DNA of 7,746 bases from an uncultured Erysipelotrichaceae bacterium (GTDB lineage Bacteria > Bacillota_I > Bacilli_A > RF39 > UBA660). Positions 6,805 to 7,746 of the stretch are shown here, in pieces. The DNA is taken from the NCBI GenBank assembly GCA_902803795.1, contig CADCRC010000158.1:1-7746 (forward strand). The letters are read 5' to 3'. The translations under genes were made by a program, and so were the position numbers. Within the stretch, counting starts at the first letter, position 1, and each line of letters opens with the position of its first letter. A model generated the notes under the pieces. That model was not told the origin of the DNA. It saw nothing but the letters and a program-made list of their open reading frames with translations, and did not search any database.

Positions 6805-7017
6805 TTATAAAAATGAGACAAGAAATAATCCATAAATATCAAATAAAATAAATAATAAAATAGAATTATATTCAATATACTTGTCAAATGCTAATAATAA
6901 TATAATTATAAAAGAAAATATAAAAGTAACTAAAGAAAAATAAAAATTTTTTTACGTTGATATTATTGACTCAAATAAGATTGAACGAATTTAAGCCTTA
7001 TTTTTCAATGGTTTCAT
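6805..7017 (-). pseudogene. Possible decayed small two-helix membrane protein
   Basis: On the minus strand one frame runs from an ATG at 7017-7015 to TAA at 6807-6805 with two internal TAA codons (6993-6991 and 6954-6952). The pieces are MKPLKNKA, IRSILFESIIST and a 48-residue hydrophobic piece with two membrane-helix-like segments separated by DKYIEYN. All three are in the same frame, and the end lies directly beside a terminator that could work in both directions, as expected for genes meeting tail to tail. Against it: this strand is extremely T-rich, which by itself yields stop-poor, hydrophobic frames, and no good ribosome site precedes the ATG. It is a weak call. Confidence 0.2.
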
Positions 7018-7022
7018 AAAAC

Positions 7023-7051
7023 TTGACTTTAATTTAATAATTAGATACAAT
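7023..7051 (+). promoter_or_regulatory. Promoter of the ankyrin-like gene
   Basis: TTGACT (7023-7028) and TACAAT (7046-7051) are separated by exactly 17 bases, each one base from consensus. Transcription should begin near 7058. An 8-bp palindrome, TCACGTGA (7060-7067), lies just past that point, followed by the ribosome site AGAGGTG (7075-7081) 4 bases before the ATG. Confidence 0.7.
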
Positions 7052-7085
7052 AGAAAACGTCACGTGAAAAAAGAAGAGGTGTATT

Positions 7086-7727
7086 ATGAATAAAGATGGT
7101 TTACCCACCGATATATTTTATTTAATTAGAACGGGCAAAAAGAAAGAAATAAATGATTTAATTGATTCAAATGGATTCGATGTAAATCAAAAGGATACTA
7201 TAGGAAATGATGTGGTATCTAGACTAGTTTTAGATGGATTCTATGAAGAAGCTTTAAAACTTGTTAATAAAAAAACTTGGAATATAAACAATATCAACAT
7301 TAATGGAGATAGTATTATACACATCCTTGGTTTAAAAAACAACTTAGGTTCAATGAAAGTATTTAATGAAATAATAAAGAAAAAGAAATTAGATTTAAAT
7401 ATTGTTAACAATAACAATTTAAGATCTATAGATATTACAATATCAAACAATAATTTATATATGACATTAAATATATTAAAAAAATCAGATTTAAATAATA
7501 TGGATGAGGATTTATTAAAAAAGATATTTAATAAATTTATATATAATGATAGTTATGGTAAATATAGTAAGATTTCTAATTTAGAAACAATTATTGATTC
7601 ATTTAATCATAAGAAATTATCATATAAAATAAGAAGAATTATTAATAAGATAAGAGATAATTTCAACTTGATAAAAGAAAATATAATGAATAACAATATA
7701 AATATTATAAATACTATAATGGTATAA
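7086..7727 (+). CDS. Ankyrin-repeat-like protein
   Basis: A 213-residue protein with no signal peptide or membrane segment, so probably cytoplasmic. Residues about 8-137 show degenerate ankyrin-type periodicity: helix pairs ending in D-[VL]-N turns, as in DSNGFDVNQKDTIGND (27-42), NININGDSIIHILG (69-82) and KKLDLNIVNNNNLRSIDI (100-117). About three to four repeats can be made out, spaced roughly 33-37 residues. The consensus TPLHxA helix is poorly kept (DSIIHIL in one repeat), so the fold is inferred from spacing and turns. Residues 138-213 are Lys/Asn-rich helices without ankyrin pattern, including a basic stretch (177-190) and an Asn/Ile-rich end. Ankyrin repeats bind other proteins, so a partner-binding role is the most that can be said. 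It has its own promoter and looks like a single-gene unit. Confidence 0.7.
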   Translation: MNKDGLPTDIFYLIRTGKKKEINDLIDSNGFDVNQKDTIGNDVVSRLVLDGFYEEALKLVNKKTWNINNININGDSIIHILGLKNNLGSMKVFNEIIKKKKLDLNIVNNNNLRSIDITISNNNLYMTLNILKKSDLNNMDEDLLKKIFNKFIYNDSYGKYSKISNLETIIDSFNHKKLSYKIRRIINKIRDNFNLIKENIMNNNINIINTIMV

Positions 7728-7732
7728 ATAGA

Positions 7733-7746
7733 TGTACATTTGTACA
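7733..7746. repeat. Inverted repeat at the window edge
   Basis: TGTACA occurs twice, at 7733-7738 and 7741-7746, separated by TT, giving a 14-base near-continuous dyad just after the ankyrin-like gene. It could be the base of a terminator stem or an operator of the next gene; the window ends before this can be told. Confidence 0.35.

Larger units (their letters stand above)
6771..7085. other. 315-base AT-rich intergenic region
   Basis: It holds the terminator of the MgtC/SapB gene at its left end and the promoter and leader of the ankyrin-like gene at its right end. Between about 6804 and 6960 the sequence is low-complexity A/T with no plus-strand reading frame of note. From 6973 to 7003 there is a 7-bp inverted repeat (AAATAAG/CTTATTT) with a 17-base loop and a few T after it, too weak to call. 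The minus strand carries the interrupted hydrophobic frame described separately. Confidence 0.7.

Noticed and set aside
6881..6906. Promoter-like TTGTCA and TATAAT in the intergenic gap
   Set aside because: The spacer is only 14 bases, TATAAT-like strings are expected in such A/T sequence, and no gene follows before 7086.
6973..7005. Hairpin AAATAAG/CTTATTT with trailing T run
   Set aside because: A 7-bp stem with one G-C pair and a 17-base loop is too weak to call a terminator or small-RNA end.
7241..7450. Minus-strand hydrophobic frame of 69 codons
   Set aside because: Opposite the ankyrin-like gene; T-rich complement of Lys/Asn codons automatically reads as Phe, Leu and Ile.

Overview
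The window reads as a very AT-rich Gram-positive-type genome. All well-supported genes lie on the plus strand and have good Shine-Dalgarno sites, TTGA-type -35 and TATAAT-type -10 boxes, and hairpin-plus-T terminators. Tryptophan is encoded by TGG, and no in-frame TGA interrupts the long genes, so the standard bacterial code fits. A Cna-B surface protein, a class B-like sortase and a MurE-type ligase point to a low-GC Bacillota. An uncultured gut lineage of the RF39/Mollicutes-like or TANB77 kind is my guess from style, not something the sequence proves.

Positions 1-3666 hold the 3' part of a giant cell-surface protein: 1221 visible residues, twelve consecutive Cna protein B-type domains, a PPKTG sorting-like motif and a strangely polar tail. 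Its stop codon sits in the loop of its own terminator. A strong promoter follows at once and drives a membrane-anchored class B-like sortase (3734-4492). A further promoter in the gap starts a second unit: a MurE-type ligase (4548-5996), an unrecognised small charged protein (6052-6300) and an MgtC/SapB-family membrane protein (6312-6770), ended by a hairpin that could work in both directions. A 315-base AT-rich gap follows. It may hold a decayed minus-strand membrane-protein frame and contains the promoter of the last gene, a small ankyrin-like protein (7086-7727).

The first three genes form a coherent envelope set. The adhesin is the likely cargo, the sortase would attach it to peptidoglycan, and the MurE-type ligase adds the third stem-peptide residue, the kind of side chain that serves as sortase acceptor. 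The oddities are the non-hydrophobic tail of the adhesin, the absence of the expected catalytic arginine in the sortase, and a start region of the small downstream gene that looks broken by one substitution, which would also have lengthened MurE. No mobile element, CRISPR array, tRNA or rRNA was seen. I see no clear new defence or mobile system; the unusual sortase/sorting-tail pair is the best candidate for something undescribed.
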